A stretch of 64,000 nucleotides of DNA from an uncultured Saprospiraceae bacterium (GCA_938022165.1 CALIEI010000044.1:1-64000), one strand, 5' to 3'; positions 8,801-17,672 are shown, counted from the stretch's first letter. Numbers and translations are program-made. The notes: generated by a model from the letters alone, not told the origin.

Positions 8801-9790
8801 ATGCAAAAAAAAGTGTTTATTACTGGAGGTACTGGTTTGGTTGGTTCTCATTTACTTAGACTTTTAGTAGCTAAGGGATATGAAAATATTTTTGCACTCC
8901 ATCGTTCTTCAAGCGATATGCGGCTTGTAAAAGATTTAGAAAATAAAGTCAACTGGGTTAAAGGAGATGTTCTAGATGTAATGACATTAGAGCAGGTGAT
9001 GCAAGATGCCTCTCAGGTTTATCATTGCGCAGCTGTTGTTTCATTTGACCCTCGAGAATATGAAATGATGGATCGCATCAATATTCAAGGGACAGCCAAT
9101 ATGGTAAATATTGCCTTACACTTGGGTATAGATAAATTTCTTCATGTGAGTTCCATAGCAGCAATCGGTAGGAGAGAAGAATTGGAAAAGGCTGATGAGA
9201 ATACGGAGTGGCAAGACAGCCCATGGAATACACGTTATGCGATCAGCAAGTATCATTCTGAAATGGAAGTCTGGCGTGCAGCAAATGAAGGACTGCCAAC
9301 TGCAATCGTTAACCCAAGTGTGATTTTTGGAAATGGTTTTTGGAATAAAGGTACAGGTCGATTTTTCAAAATAGTTGATCAAGGTTTGAAATTTTATCCA
9401 ACTGGATCAACTGGTTTTGTCAACGTAAAAGATGTTGTGAAATACATGCATGCTTTGATGGAAAGCGATATTGTAAATGAACGCTTTTTACTCAATGGAG
9501 AAAATTTAAAATACAGCTATATCTTTAACTCTATTGCAGACTTCATCAATAAACCTAGACCCTCTATAAAAGTAACCCCGCTATTAAAATCACTCGCTTG
9601 GCGAGCTGAAAAAGCAAAAAGTATGTTATTCGGTTCTTCACCTAAAGTAACAAAAGAAACAGCACACAATTCGAGTACTAACATTGCCTATTCAAACCAA
9701 AAATCACTTAATACTTTTGATATCCCGTACAGCACTATTATAGAGTGCTTAGAAGAAATGGGGGAGGAGTATTTACAAAGTAAGAATTGA
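8801..9790 (+). CDS. Extended SDR, NAD-dependent epimerase/dehydratase family
   Basis: Rossmann-fold oxidoreductase. The ATG at 8801 gives KVFITGGTGLVGSHLLRLL at the very N-terminus, the GxxGxxG NAD(P) motif; the open frame extends upstream inside anmK but that part is not conserved-looking. The catalytic YxxxK is YAISKYHSE (about residue 145) with an upstream Ser in HVSSIAAIG. Length 329 is usual. Substrate unknown: related proteins act on nucleotide sugars, dihydroflavonol-like compounds or keto-sphingoid lipids. Ends close to a repeat block and a bidirectional terminator. Confidence 0.87.
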   Translation: MQKKVFITGGTGLVGSHLLRLLVAKGYENIFALHRSSSDMRLVKDLENKVNWVKGDVLDVMTLEQVMQDASQVYHCAAVVSFDPREYEMMDRINIQGTANMVNIALHLGIDKFLHVSSIAAIGRREELEKADENTEWQDSPWNTRYAISKYHSEMEVWRAANEGLPTAIVNPSVIFGNGFWNKGTGRFFKIVDQGLKFYPTGSTGFVNVKDVVKYMHALMESDIVNERFLLNGENLKYSYIFNSIADFINKPRPSIKVTPLLKSLAWRAEKAKSMLFGSSPKVTKETAHNSSTNIAYSNQKSLNTFDIPYSTIIECLEEMGEEYLQSKN

Positions 9791-9912
9791 GAGAAATTAA
9801 GTGGAGAGTTGAAAGAAATTAAGTGAAGAGTTGAAAGGAGTTAAGTGGAGAGTTGAAAATGGAGAGTTGAAGGTAGTTCTCGCTCTCAACTCTCCATTTT
9901 CAACTCTCAACT
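9790..9912. repeat. Tandem and inverted GAGAGTTGAAA repeats
   Basis: Imperfect ~22-nt direct units built on AAGTGGAGAGTTGAAA (three to four copies, 9795-9870), followed by the inverse CAACTCTCCATTTTCAACTC (9883-9905). Together these can fold into a long hairpin before the terminator. Fragments of the same words recur near 5.04 and 55.79 kb. Confidence 0.6.
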
Positions 9913-9914
9913 AA

Positions 9915-9933
9915 AAAAAGCTTTCAGCTTTTT
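9915..9933. terminator. Bidirectional terminator between convergent genes
   Basis: AAAAAGCT (9915-9922), loop TTC, AGCTTTTT (9926-9933). A-run on one side and T-run on the other serve both the SDR operon (+) and the VOC gene (-), whose stop is 2 nt away. Confidence 0.65.
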
Positions 9934-9934
9934 C

Positions 9935-11011
9935 TTATTTAACTCGATTGAATTTCAAAGTCTTCAACATCCAATTTGGCAAAGCCTTGGTTCTGTCACG
10001 CTTCTTAAGATCAAGATACCATCCGATTTTTTTTAGAATAGGAATCTTATGTGCTTCGACAAATTCAATGAGGGTGCCATCAGGATCTTCAATATAAGTG
10101 AAGTGGCCAGCAGCTTCTCCCATATCAAAACTATCCTTACTCTTTTCATCTCTACGACTATCTACTGTAAAAGGAAAACCTTTTGCATTACAAATAGCTT
10201 CTAGCGCAGGCATATCACTTATATCATAACAAAGATGGATATAGCCAAGATCTCCCCACATACGATTAGTAAATATCTTTTTGACAGGCGTATCAATCAC
10301 TTGAACCAACTCCAGTTCACTGTGCCCCAACATTTTGCTAAAGGCGCCTTTTCTGGCTTGACTATGTCTTAATAGTACACGCCTACATTTTCTTTCTGAA
10401 CCGGGGATACCTTTCCAATCCGTAAAGCTCTCCGTTTTGTCATATACTATTTGATCGTAGCCTAAAACGTCGCGATACAGTTTAAGCGATTGATCAACAT
10501 CGCTAACGCCAATTTGGCAACCAAAAATTCCTCCGGTAGAAAAATCTGTTGATGCAAACCAATCATTTGCAGGGACAATCTCAAAGATATTATCATAAGG
10601 ATCTTTGAAATAAAAGTGAGGCTTACCTTCTGGTGTTTTTGTTACTTCAGTAAGTAAGTCAACCCCTTTACTTTTTAGAAAATCATAAGTCTTAGCTACT
10701 TCTTTACTCTTGATTTTAATGATGAATATTCCATGATCACCTAATAGAGGAGCTACCTCTGGTCCCACAGGAGTTCTACTGGTGTACTGCCAAATTTCCA
10801 TGCCACCACCACTTTGCAAATTGAGTGCAAGGATGGCGTGTCTGCTTCTTGGTTCTCCACCAGTGTAGGGTAGCATAAGTGCTGCCTCCGCGGCCTCATC
10901 GAACATAGGAATATCCATTCCCAGATGTTTTCTGTACCATGCAAATGCATCGTGTACATTACTTACTCCAATTCCAATTTGTTGGATACCGCTTATGATT
11001 GGTTGTTTCAT
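9935..11011 (-). CDS. Double VOC-domain protein (glyoxalase/HPPD-like fold)
   Basis: Two vicinal-oxygen-chelate modules in tandem, about residues 8-145 (IGIGVSNVHDAFAWYRKHLG ... GNIFEIVPAND-type ending) and 160-325 (CQIGVSDVDQSLKLYRDVLG ... YIEDPDGTLIEFVEAH). Length 358 resembles 4-hydroxyphenylpyruvate dioxygenase in layout but not in the conserved HPPD C-terminal helix, so it is better called a VOC family protein; metal-dependent isomerase, dioxygenase or lyase activity is possible. Lies downstream of the CBS/AOS fusion on the same strand, but a terminator separates them. Confidence 0.8.
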   Translation of the reverse strand: MKQPIISGIQQIGIGVSNVHDAFAWYRKHLGMDIPMFDEAAEAALMLPYTGGEPRSRHAILALNLQSGGGMEIWQYTSRTPVGPEVAPLLGDHGIFIIKIKSKEVAKTYDFLKSKGVDLLTEVTKTPEGKPHFYFKDPYDNIFEIVPANDWFASTDFSTGGIFGCQIGVSDVDQSLKLYRDVLGYDQIVYDKTESFTDWKGIPGSERKCRRVLLRHSQARKGAFSKMLGHSELELVQVIDTPVKKIFTNRMWGDLGYIHLCYDISDMPALEAICNAKGFPFTVDSRRDEKSKDSFDMGEAAGHFTYIEDPDGTLIEFVEAHKIPILKKIGWYLDLKKRDRTKALPNWMLKTLKFNRVK

Positions 11012-11210
11012 GTTGTCAATTGAGCCGCTAAGATACTTAAAGCCTAATAGTTATCAATGGTTCAGTATTAAATTTTAAATCACTAATAACCAGTGCGTTA
11101 AGCCCATGATAGCTATCGTCATGAATCGCTAACAATCCTATACTTGGACTTATTTGATTTATAATTTCCAGAATTTATCGAATCATTCGTTATAGTATGA
11201 TATCATAAAA

Positions 11211-11240
11211 AAAGGCACTTGATTAAAATCAAGCGCCTTT
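11211..11240 (-). terminator. Rho-independent terminator of the CBS/AOS fusion gene
   Basis: On the minus strand AAAGGC-G-CTTGAT pairs with ATCAAG-T-GCCTTT (one mismatch), loop TTTA/AAA, followed by a run of seven T. Located 24 nt past the stop of the 785-codon gene. Confidence 0.8.
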
Positions 11241-11263
11241 CTCTAAGATATATTTTTAAATAG

Positions 11264-13621
11264 TTATTGTGCTACTTGTACGATATCGTCTACTTTGTAT
11301 GCACCAGAATCTAATTTCGTCTTGATAGCGGTGAACGCCTCAAGTGTTGCATTGATGTCTTCTTCGTTATGACTAGCCGTAGGGATTAATCTCAATAGAA
11401 TCAATCCTTTCGGTATCACAGGATAAACAACAATGGAACAGAAAATTCTGTGTATTTCTCTTAGCTCATAAACCAATTGTGTAGCTTCTGGTACTGATCC
11501 GTGCATATAAACAGGTGTTACGCAACTGTTCGTATTTCCAAGATCAAAACCTCTTGAACGCAATCCATTTTGTAGCATGTTTACATTTTCCCAAAGCTTG
11601 TCTTTAAGTTCAGGCGTAGTTCTCAGCATATCCAAACGCTTAAGTGCACCTTCAACGATTGGCATTGGTAGAGACTTTGCAAAAATCTGAGAACGCATGT
11701 TGTACTTCAGGAATCTTACAACCTCAGGAGTACCTGCTAAGAAAGCACCTACACTCGCCATTGATTTTGCAAAAGTAGAGAAATAGATGTCTATATCATC
11801 TTGTACTCCCTGCTCAACACCCGCTCCTCGACCACCTTCACCAAGTGTACCAAAACCGTGCGCATCATCAACTAATAATCTAAATTGATATTTTGATTTT
11901 AATTCAATGATCTCTTTGAGAATTCCTTGTTCACCACGCATTCCAAAAACGCCTTCTGAAATAACTAGAATTGCACCACCAGTGCTTTGAACAATCTTTT
12001 CTGCACGCTTCAAACATCTGTCTACACTTTCTATGTCATTGTGCTCAAATGCAAAACGCTTACCCATATTCATACGTACTCCATCAATGATACATGCATG
12101 ACACCCTGCATCATAAACGATAACGTCTCTTCTGTCTGTAAGGCAATCAATAGCTGACATGATCCCCTGATAACCAAAGTTAACCAATACGGCTGCTGGT
12201 TTTCTTACAAATTCTGCAAGTTCGTTTTCAAGTTGATCATGCATGGCAGAATTACCAGACATCATTCTTGATCCCATTGGGTAAGCTAAGCCCCACTTTT
12301 TAGCTGCTTCAGCATCTGTCTTTCTGACTTCTGGGTGGTTACCTAGTCCTAGGTAATTATTTACACTCCATACAATAACCTCTTGGCCTCTAAATTGCAT
12401 ACGACTTCCTAGATCACCTTCAAGGTTAGGAAAAATGAAATAGCCTTCAGCCTGTTCAGCATACTGTCCTAATGGTCCTGGGTTGTTTTTGATTTTTTCA
12501 AATAAATCCATTCCTGATTGATTATGATTATTTAATTCTCGTGATCGAATCACTTTAAATTTTCCGTTATGGTTAGTCTTCCAAAGACTACCCGGTTTTC
12601 TTGCTAATATATCTTCTTGTGAATTTTGAATAACTTGTTCTGGTACTTGATTGTAGCCATATTCTATCATCCAAGACTCGTTGTATATTTTATCTAGATA
12701 TCTGCTTCCGTGGTCTGGGCAAACAACTACAACTACATCATCTTCAGTTAGCTCGTCTTTTATTTGGAGTAAAGCTTGAAAAGCAGCTCCACTTGAGTAA
12801 CCAATTAGAATGGCTTCTTTTTCTGCCAAAGATCTTGCTGCTAGTGCAGAGTCCTTGTCGTTAACTTTAACAAACCTGTCGATACCATCAAAATCTACAT
12901 TCTTAGGAATAATAGTTTTGCCAAGCCCTTCTATCTTATAAGGTTTTATTTGTGAGCTATCAAATTCCCCTGTCTTATGATAGTGCATCAATACTGAACC
13001 ATCAGCATCTACACCGACAACTTGTATTTCTGGGTTCTGTTCTTTTAGATATCTCGAAGTACCTGAAATGGTTCCTCCAGTACCTGCACATACAATAAGA
13101 TGTGTAACCTTACCTTTTGTGTCATTCCAAATTTCAGGACCAGTAGTTCTATAATGAGATTCAGAATTATCTAGGTTGAAATTTTGATTTACATAGTATG
13201 AATTCGGAATTTCAGCTGCTAATCTTTTTGCTCTAGAGTAATAAGACCTAGGATCATCTGGCTTTACTTTAGCAGGGCAAATGATAACATCAGCACCCAT
13301 AGACTTAAGCAAGTCAATCTTCGCATTCGAAGACTTATCTGTTATAGTTAACATACAACGATAGCCTTTGATCCGGCATGCCATTGCCAGAGATAAACCT
13401 GTGTTACCGGACGTAGCTTCTATGATAGTTGCACCCGGTTTGATCAAGCCTTGCTCCTCAGCAGATTGCAACATGTAACGAGCCACCCTGTCTTTTGCAG
13501 ATTGACCAGGATTGAAACATTCTAGCTTGCAATAAACAGTAGCCTTGCAATCACCTATGGCTTTGTTTATCCTCACCAATGGTGTATTACCAATAGTTTC
13601 AAGTATGTTGTTATATATCAT
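11264..13621 (-). CDS. Fused PLP enzyme: CBS/cysteine-synthase-like domain + alpha-oxoamine synthase
   Basis: Two complete PLP-dependent enzymes in one 785-residue chain. Residues 1-323 are fold-type II, cysteine synthase/cystathionine beta-synthase-like: PLP Lys43 in NPGQSAKDR, TSGNTG at 70-75, GTGGT phosphate loop at 180-184, YSSGAA near 275. Residues ~370-770 are a fold-type I alpha-oxoamine synthase (KBL/SPT/KAPA group): H508 in CHACI, D585 and H588 in DDAHGFG, Schiff-base Lys619 in STFAKSMASVG. The second class condenses an amino acid with an acyl thioester, losing CO2. The natural reading is that the first half makes the amino acid (e.g. cysteate by sulfite beta-replacement) and the second acylates it, as in sulfonolipid (capnine) synthesis; that substrate assignment is inference. 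Alternatives: serine palmitoyltransferase or glycine C-acetyltransferase. Confidence 0.9.
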   Translation of the reverse strand: MIYNNILETIGNTPLVRINKAIGDCKATVYCKLECFNPGQSAKDRVARYMLQSAEEQGLIKPGATIIEATSGNTGLSLAMACRIKGYRCMLTITDKSSNAKIDLLKSMGADVIICPAKVKPDDPRSYYSRAKRLAAEIPNSYYVNQNFNLDNSESHYRTTGPEIWNDTKGKVTHLIVCAGTGGTISGTSRYLKEQNPEIQVVGVDADGSVLMHYHKTGEFDSSQIKPYKIEGLGKTIIPKNVDFDGIDRFVKVNDKDSALAARSLAEKEAILIGYSSGAAFQALLQIKDELTEDDVVVVVCPDHGSRYLDKIYNESWMIEYGYNQVPEQVIQNSQEDILARKPGSLWKTNHNGKFKVIRSRELNNHNQSGMDLFEKIKNNPGPLGQYAEQAEGYFIFPNLEGDLGSRMQFRGQEVIVWSVNNYLGLGNHPEVRKTDAEAAKKWGLAYPMGSRMMSGNSAMHDQLENELAEFVRKPAAVLVNFGYQGIMSAIDCLTDRRDVIVYDAGCHACIIDGVRMNMGKRFAFEHNDIESVDRCLKRAEKIVQSTGGAILVISEGVFGMRGEQGILKEIIELKSKYQFRLLVDDAHGFGTLGEGGRGAGVEQGVQDDIDIYFSTFAKSMASVGAFLAGTPEVVRFLKYNMRSQIFAKSLPMPIVEGALKRLDMLRTTPELKDKLWENVNMLQNGLRSRGFDLGNTNSCVTPVYMHGSVPEATQLVYELREIHRIFCSIVVYPVIPKGLILLRLIPTASHNEEDINATLEAFTAIKTKLDSGAYKVDDIVQVAQ

Positions 13622-13958
13622 TGTAATGTTTAACAGTGCTTAAACGCACATTAAGACTATATCTTCTCAGTAATTAGTCTAAAAAGGTACTATTTAATAC
13701 CCCAACAGCAAAATTAACTTAAGTTTTTTGATTAAGGGCTATGATTTTAGTCGAATTTAAATTGAATTACACTCATATTACATTAAAAATCTTAACGTAT
13801 TCGCTTAAAATTCAATGATATAGCTACTTAGCTCGTTTTTGTGCTGACATTTTGCATAGAAAAGCCAACCTGGGATGCTAAAATTAGTTTCTGGGAAGGC
13901 ATCCAAGTTTTATAATTTTCGTTAATATTATCGATTATAAAATACGTTTAAATAGCAA
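13622..13958. other. Divergent promoter region, no gene seen
   Basis: AT-rich 337-nt region between the minus-strand fusion gene and the plus-strand Nudix gene; it must hold both promoters. A loose inverted pair GGATGC/GCATCC occurs around 13873-13905. Nothing else recognisable. Confidence 0.5.
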
Positions 13959-14381
13959 ATGACTCAAAAAGTACTTCTTAAAGTTAGATTAATATTAGAG
14001 TATAATGGAATGGTTTTGTTGATGAAACAAACTACCGACAATGGTGGAAAATATACTTTGGTAGGCGGTACCGTGGAGGATGACGAGTATGCTAAAACTT
14101 CACTGATTAGAGAAAGCAAAGAGGAGGCCGATATTGTTTTGGAACCTAATAAGCTTAAACTAGTTCATACCTTACACAAAAAGAAGGGAGAAAATACAAG
14201 AGTAGTTTTATACTTTAAGAGTAAAAATTGGGAAGGTGAACCCTATGCTTTAGAACGTAAAAAGTTCAAAAAAGTAGAGTGGTTTCCTCTGGATAAGCTG
14301 CCGGTAAATATGTCTCCAACTGTCAAGCATGTATTCAAAAAATACAAAGATGGAAAGGTATATAGCGAATACAAAAAATAA
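13959..14381 (+). CDS. Nudix hydrolase
   Basis: Small cytoplasmic hydrolase of nucleoside diphosphate-X compounds. The Nudix box is clear: G-x5-E-x7-RE-x2-EE, read as GTVEDDEYAKTSLIRESKEE, with the usual late Gly replaced by Asp. Length 140 is typical. Substrate not predictable. Its 3' end abuts the repeat element at 14385. Confidence 0.88.
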   Translation: MTQKVLLKVRLILEYNGMVLLMKQTTDNGGKYTLVGGTVEDDEYAKTSLIRESKEEADIVLEPNKLKLVHTLHKKKGENTRVVLYFKSKNWEGEPYALERKKFKKVEWFPLDKLPVNMSPTVKHVFKKYKDGKVYSEYKK

Positions 14382-14384
14382 TTC

Positions 14385-14582
14385 TTGAGTCCACTCCGGA
14401 AAGTAGCGGAATGCAAAAAATAGGCTATTTTGGATGTGACTAAATGATGCGGAGCAATTTTGATCTAGTAGATCAAAATAATGAAGGAACCAATGCAAAC
14501 TTGCATTGGCTAGAACCATTTCAAAAAAAATATCGCCAAAAGAGTCATTTTGTGCTTTCGTGACTTTTCGGAGTGGACTCAA
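14385..14582. repeat. MITE-like element with 19-bp terminal inverted repeats
   Basis: Left end TTGAGTCCACTCCGGAAAG (14385-14403) and right end CTTTTCGGAGTGGACTCAA (14564-14582) are inverted repeats matching at 18 of 19 positions, enclosing 160 bp. Inside are a perfect palindrome at 14457-14479 and a shorter AATGCAA/TTGCATT hairpin near 14495. No transposase. Relatives of the right end occur near 5055-5110 (+) and 43815-43868 (-). I could not identify a target-site duplication. Confidence 0.7.
14457..14479. repeat. Perfect 23-nt palindrome (copy 1)
   Basis: ATTTTGATCTA-G-TAGATCAAAAT. The flanks GATGC..AGCA and ATA.TGA.G are shared with a second copy at 17650-17672, where T-A pairs are replaced by C-G pairs so that complementarity is kept. 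Confidence 0.7.
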
Positions 14583-14640
14583 CTTTTATAGATAACAATA
14601 TCCTAAACTAATAACAACCTACAGCAAAGGAAAAACCGAG

Positions 14641-14712
14641 GGACCGAAGCGAAGGCGTAGTCATGCATAGCGCGGTCAGCCGAAGCTTTTCGCGGAGGAT
14701 GATGGCCCCAAA
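14641..14712. repeat. Inverted repeat IR-L next to the secreted dikinase-like gene
   Basis: Positions 14674-14712 match the reverse complement of 17360-17398 at 38 of 39 bases (ends GGATGATGGCCCCAAA); similarity continues outward with a gap to about 14641. The two arms bracket the 14742-17255 gene. Confidence 0.75.
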
Positions 14713-14741
14713 AACAAAACCAGTTTATAAAAGGAAAAATC

Positions 14742-17255
14742 TTAAAACTTAACCAGCTTCTCGGTATGGAAAGTATCGCTGTCTGCCACTCGGCCGCGAA
14801 GGATGTACATGCCCGCAGGTAGAAAATCAACTGGCATCGAAATCGTAGGTCCAAGTACATCCCCAACAATATTGACCTCCAGTACTCTGCCTTGCATATC
14901 GATGAGTTGCAGCTCTGACAAAACGCAATCCGCACAACGGATCTCTACGATGTCGGAAGTAGGATTGGGAAAGAGACTCATAGGGCTATCAGAATCCGGA
15001 TCAGGTATGATCGGATCGTCGGCACTCGGCATAAAGGACAGCCATGGTCGCGCCTGCTTGATGATCAACTGATCTTCTGCCGTAATCTTATATTCGATAT
15101 CCATAGCGAAGTTGTCGCCTTCTTTAGCATTGTATAGTATTTCGAATTCGTCGTGAATCACCGTCAGAAAATCTCGCATCTGCTCACGATATATTTCAGA
15201 CATCATAATAGAGTCGGCAGGCAAAAAGTTTGACCCTTGAATAATGATGTGGTCAATCTCGTTTCCATCTTCTCGGTCCAGCAAAACTTCTTCTGGTATA
15301 GAATTGCCATTGGGGTTAGTGATCAACTCCTCCCCGACCTGAGTATTTAGATAAAAAGTATTTTCTGTATTGTACAATGGATCGACACTAACGCCTACAC
15401 CGTTGGCTCTTTCGTCTTCATAGTTTGGGTGGCAAAGCACACCCATAGAAGCGACAAAGTGATCGACTCGATAAAATTCTCGCTCATCAAAGGCGCGTAG
15501 ATTCCAAAGACTAGCGTACACCTGTTTGATAGATTTTTGGATGTGTCCCTCGTGCGGATGTTGCGTCTTGGAGTCATACAGTCCAGCTCCATTGAAGCCG
15601 GGCAGGTCTTCATTATTGGTGCTCGATCGACAACGGATAGAAGTACCCGCTGGAAAAGAATTTTGCATCTCACCCAATGCTTCAAACATCCATGTCGGCA
15701 ATTCCGCATCTTTGATATCATCTCTAAAATCATCCAATATTTCGTTTCGCACATTGCGATCAGCTAAGAAGTCTGGCTGCGCGATCATATCGCGAGCCCG
15801 CTCAAAAAAGCCATTGTGCTTCATAAATTCTTGGTAGTAATAAAAAGGCACGCCATAGCCATTCGGGATAGTATTATCCGGAAAACCAAAATCTAACATG
15901 GTAGCAATATTGGCACACTTCGCACCGAAGCTATCAAACATCCCAAACTCGATATCATCCAGTGGCATGATCTCCGTTCGCGTCAAATCCAGAGGTGGCG
16001 TTTGCGACTCTTGTGGTCGTATATTTTCAAACCAGGCATTGACTTCGTCTTGAGTGGCTTCTCTTATTTCAAAATTATCTTGCTCTACTTTATAGTACAC
16101 ATACTTTCCAAGCAAGCTGGCTATCTGTTCATTGTCGAGTGGATCTCTGATAAATGCATTCGGTATCTCTTGTTGTATAGCGCGCAGGTTGACATGAGAC
16201 AGCGGCGTCTGCAACGCTGAGGTCATGATCCCGCTCACCCTCGGCAAAGAATTGGGTAGCGTCTCATACAGCACGATGTCCCTAGCATCAGGGATCTCCT
16301 CTAAACCCACAACACGAAAAAAACCAAAACCCTCCGCCGGATTCAATCCCCAATAATCTATCTCTCCAAAAATATCTTCTTCGATCAAGACCGGTACGCG
16401 CGAATTTTCAAACAGGGCAAAGTCTCGCTCATACTCATCTTCATTCAACTCTGTGATAAAGTGCGAAAGATTATTTTCCAGATACGGCATACTTGCCGCT
16501 AGCAGTTCGTGGGTACGCTCTACTACTGTAAAATCTTGCCCATGCCCATTGCTATAATTAAATGCATAAGCACCCAGTGTACCATTATTGCTGATCACCG
16601 TCGGGTGATATATGATCTGTCCTTTTTTTACATTATCGCCAAGGCTACCGATCCCCACAGCCGCCGCAAAGTCCGCATGCAGATCGTGCAAATTACTATT
16701 GACAAAATAAGTCTTGGGATGATCCGTGTTGAAGTCTACAATCATGAATTTGACAAACACCTTTTCATTTAAGAATTCCGACCACTGCACTATTTCATGA
16801 CGGATCGATAGCGACTTGAAGGTGTTGAAATTATCGCAGGCTACCAGGCCATCCTCAGGATTCACAGGTGGTGCTGCATTTAGTGGTGCGTCAAAAGGGA
16901 TATTATGATACTCCACCATATCATCGACCCCATCGCCATCTATATCTCCCGGACTAGATTGTGGATAGCCCAGCACACGATATTGATCTGGATCAAGCGC
17001 TTCGTTCGGCTCGGTCAGCACCATTGCGCCATCACTCCCCAAGGTCATAGAAGTCGGCAGCTCAAATTCTCCCGTTTGTTGATTTCTGATTTGCACGATA
17101 TAGTACTGATCGGCGCTAGCGTTGATCTCCAATTCTATCTGCCCATTAGCATTGATGCTACTACTAGTGATCGGCACCACTTGCCCGATCGCCCTCGTCC
17201 CCGAAGCCACCAGTAGGCATATGATAGATAGTTTATATGCGATAGATCTAAGCAT
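14742..17255 (-). CDS. Secreted dikinase-like protein (phosphohistidine + PEP-synthase-type ATP-grasp) with T9SS sorting domain
   Basis: Starts with a signal peptide (SIICLLVASGTRAIGQ) and ends with a T9SS type A domain (SLFPNPTSDIVEI near 761, final LPAGMYILRG). In between: a Ca-binding type GDIDGDGVDD at 104-113, a swivelling phosphohistidine domain with SGIMTSALQTPLSHVNLRA around His355, and an ATP-grasp domain ~437-740 with CRSSTNNEDLPGFNGAGLYD (543-562) and the Mg/phosphoryl motif MDIEYKI...IIKQARPW. The order, His domain before nucleotide domain, and the words LSHV.LRA and GAGLYDS resemble alpha-glucan water dikinase rather than PpsA/PPDK. An exported ATP-dependent dikinase is unexpected. 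GTG at 17258 is an alternative start. The gene looks GC-richer than its neighbours and is flanked by inverted repeats. Confidence 0.82.
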   Translation of the reverse strand: MLRSIAYKLSIICLLVASGTRAIGQVVPITSSSINANGQIELEINASADQYYIVQIRNQQTGEFELPTSMTLGSDGAMVLTEPNEALDPDQYRVLGYPQSSPGDIDGDGVDDMVEYHNIPFDAPLNAAPPVNPEDGLVACDNFNTFKSLSIRHEIVQWSEFLNEKVFVKFMIVDFNTDHPKTYFVNSNLHDLHADFAAAVGIGSLGDNVKKGQIIYHPTVISNNGTLGAYAFNYSNGHGQDFTVVERTHELLAASMPYLENNLSHFITELNEDEYERDFALFENSRVPVLIEEDIFGEIDYWGLNPAEGFGFFRVVGLEEIPDARDIVLYETLPNSLPRVSGIMTSALQTPLSHVNLRAIQQEIPNAFIRDPLDNEQIASLLGKYVYYKVEQDNFEIREATQDEVNAWFENIRPQESQTPPLDLTRTEIMPLDDIEFGMFDSFGAKCANIATMLDFGFPDNTIPNGYGVPFYYYQEFMKHNGFFERARDMIAQPDFLADRNVRNEILDDFRDDIKDAELPTWMFEALGEMQNSFPAGTSIRCRSSTNNEDLPGFNGAGLYDSKTQHPHEGHIQKSIKQVYASLWNLRAFDEREFYRVDHFVASMGVLCHPNYEDERANGVGVSVDPLYNTENTFYLNTQVGEELITNPNGNSIPEEVLLDREDGNEIDHIIIQGSNFLPADSIMMSEIYREQMRDFLTVIHDEFEILYNAKEGDNFAMDIEYKITAEDQLIIKQARPWLSFMPSADDPIIPDPDSDSPMSLFPNPTSDIVEIRCADCVLSELQLIDMQGRVLEVNIVGDVLGPTISMPVDFLPAGMYILRGRVADSDTFHTEKLVKF

Positions 17256-17359
17256 CACTGTAATATACCAACTATCTGATCAGAAGTTCTGGCAAAGGCT
17301 GCTTTTCCTCCATATTTAACACGAATTTGATGGTAATTTGACGATATATTTTGTTTTTA

Positions 17360-17430
17360 TTTGGGGCCATCATCCTCCGCGAAAAGCTACGGCTGACCGG
17401 GTCATGCATGACTCCGCTGCGCTACGGTCT
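17360..17430. repeat. Inverted repeat IR-R next to the secreted dikinase-like gene
   Basis: Reverse-complement partner of 14641-14712, located 105 nt upstream of the gene's start. Begins TTTGGGGCCATCATCC and continues through GTCATGCATGACTCC. Confidence 0.75.
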
Positions 17431-17649
17431 AAAAAGACTGCCGCAAAAAGGCGGCATCATTACTACCCCTTGTCCGAGGATCTTACTGAATAAGAAAGTT
17501 TTATTCTCCGCATCCTCAGCTGATTCGGAAAAACACCTAAGATACCTAAGCCATTCTATAGCGTACAAGTCACCTAAGAAAAAACTAAGGTATCTTGAAC
17601 AAGTAAGCGGTGCACTTAGGTACCTTAGGTGACCGAACGATGCAAAGCA

Positions 17650-17672
17650 ATTTTGATCCAGTGGATCAAAAT
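17650..17672. repeat. Perfect 23-nt palindrome (copy 2)
   Basis: ATTTTGATCCA-G-TGGATCAAAAT, differing from the copy at 14457-14479 by a compensatory T-A to C-G change in the stem. Confidence 0.7.
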
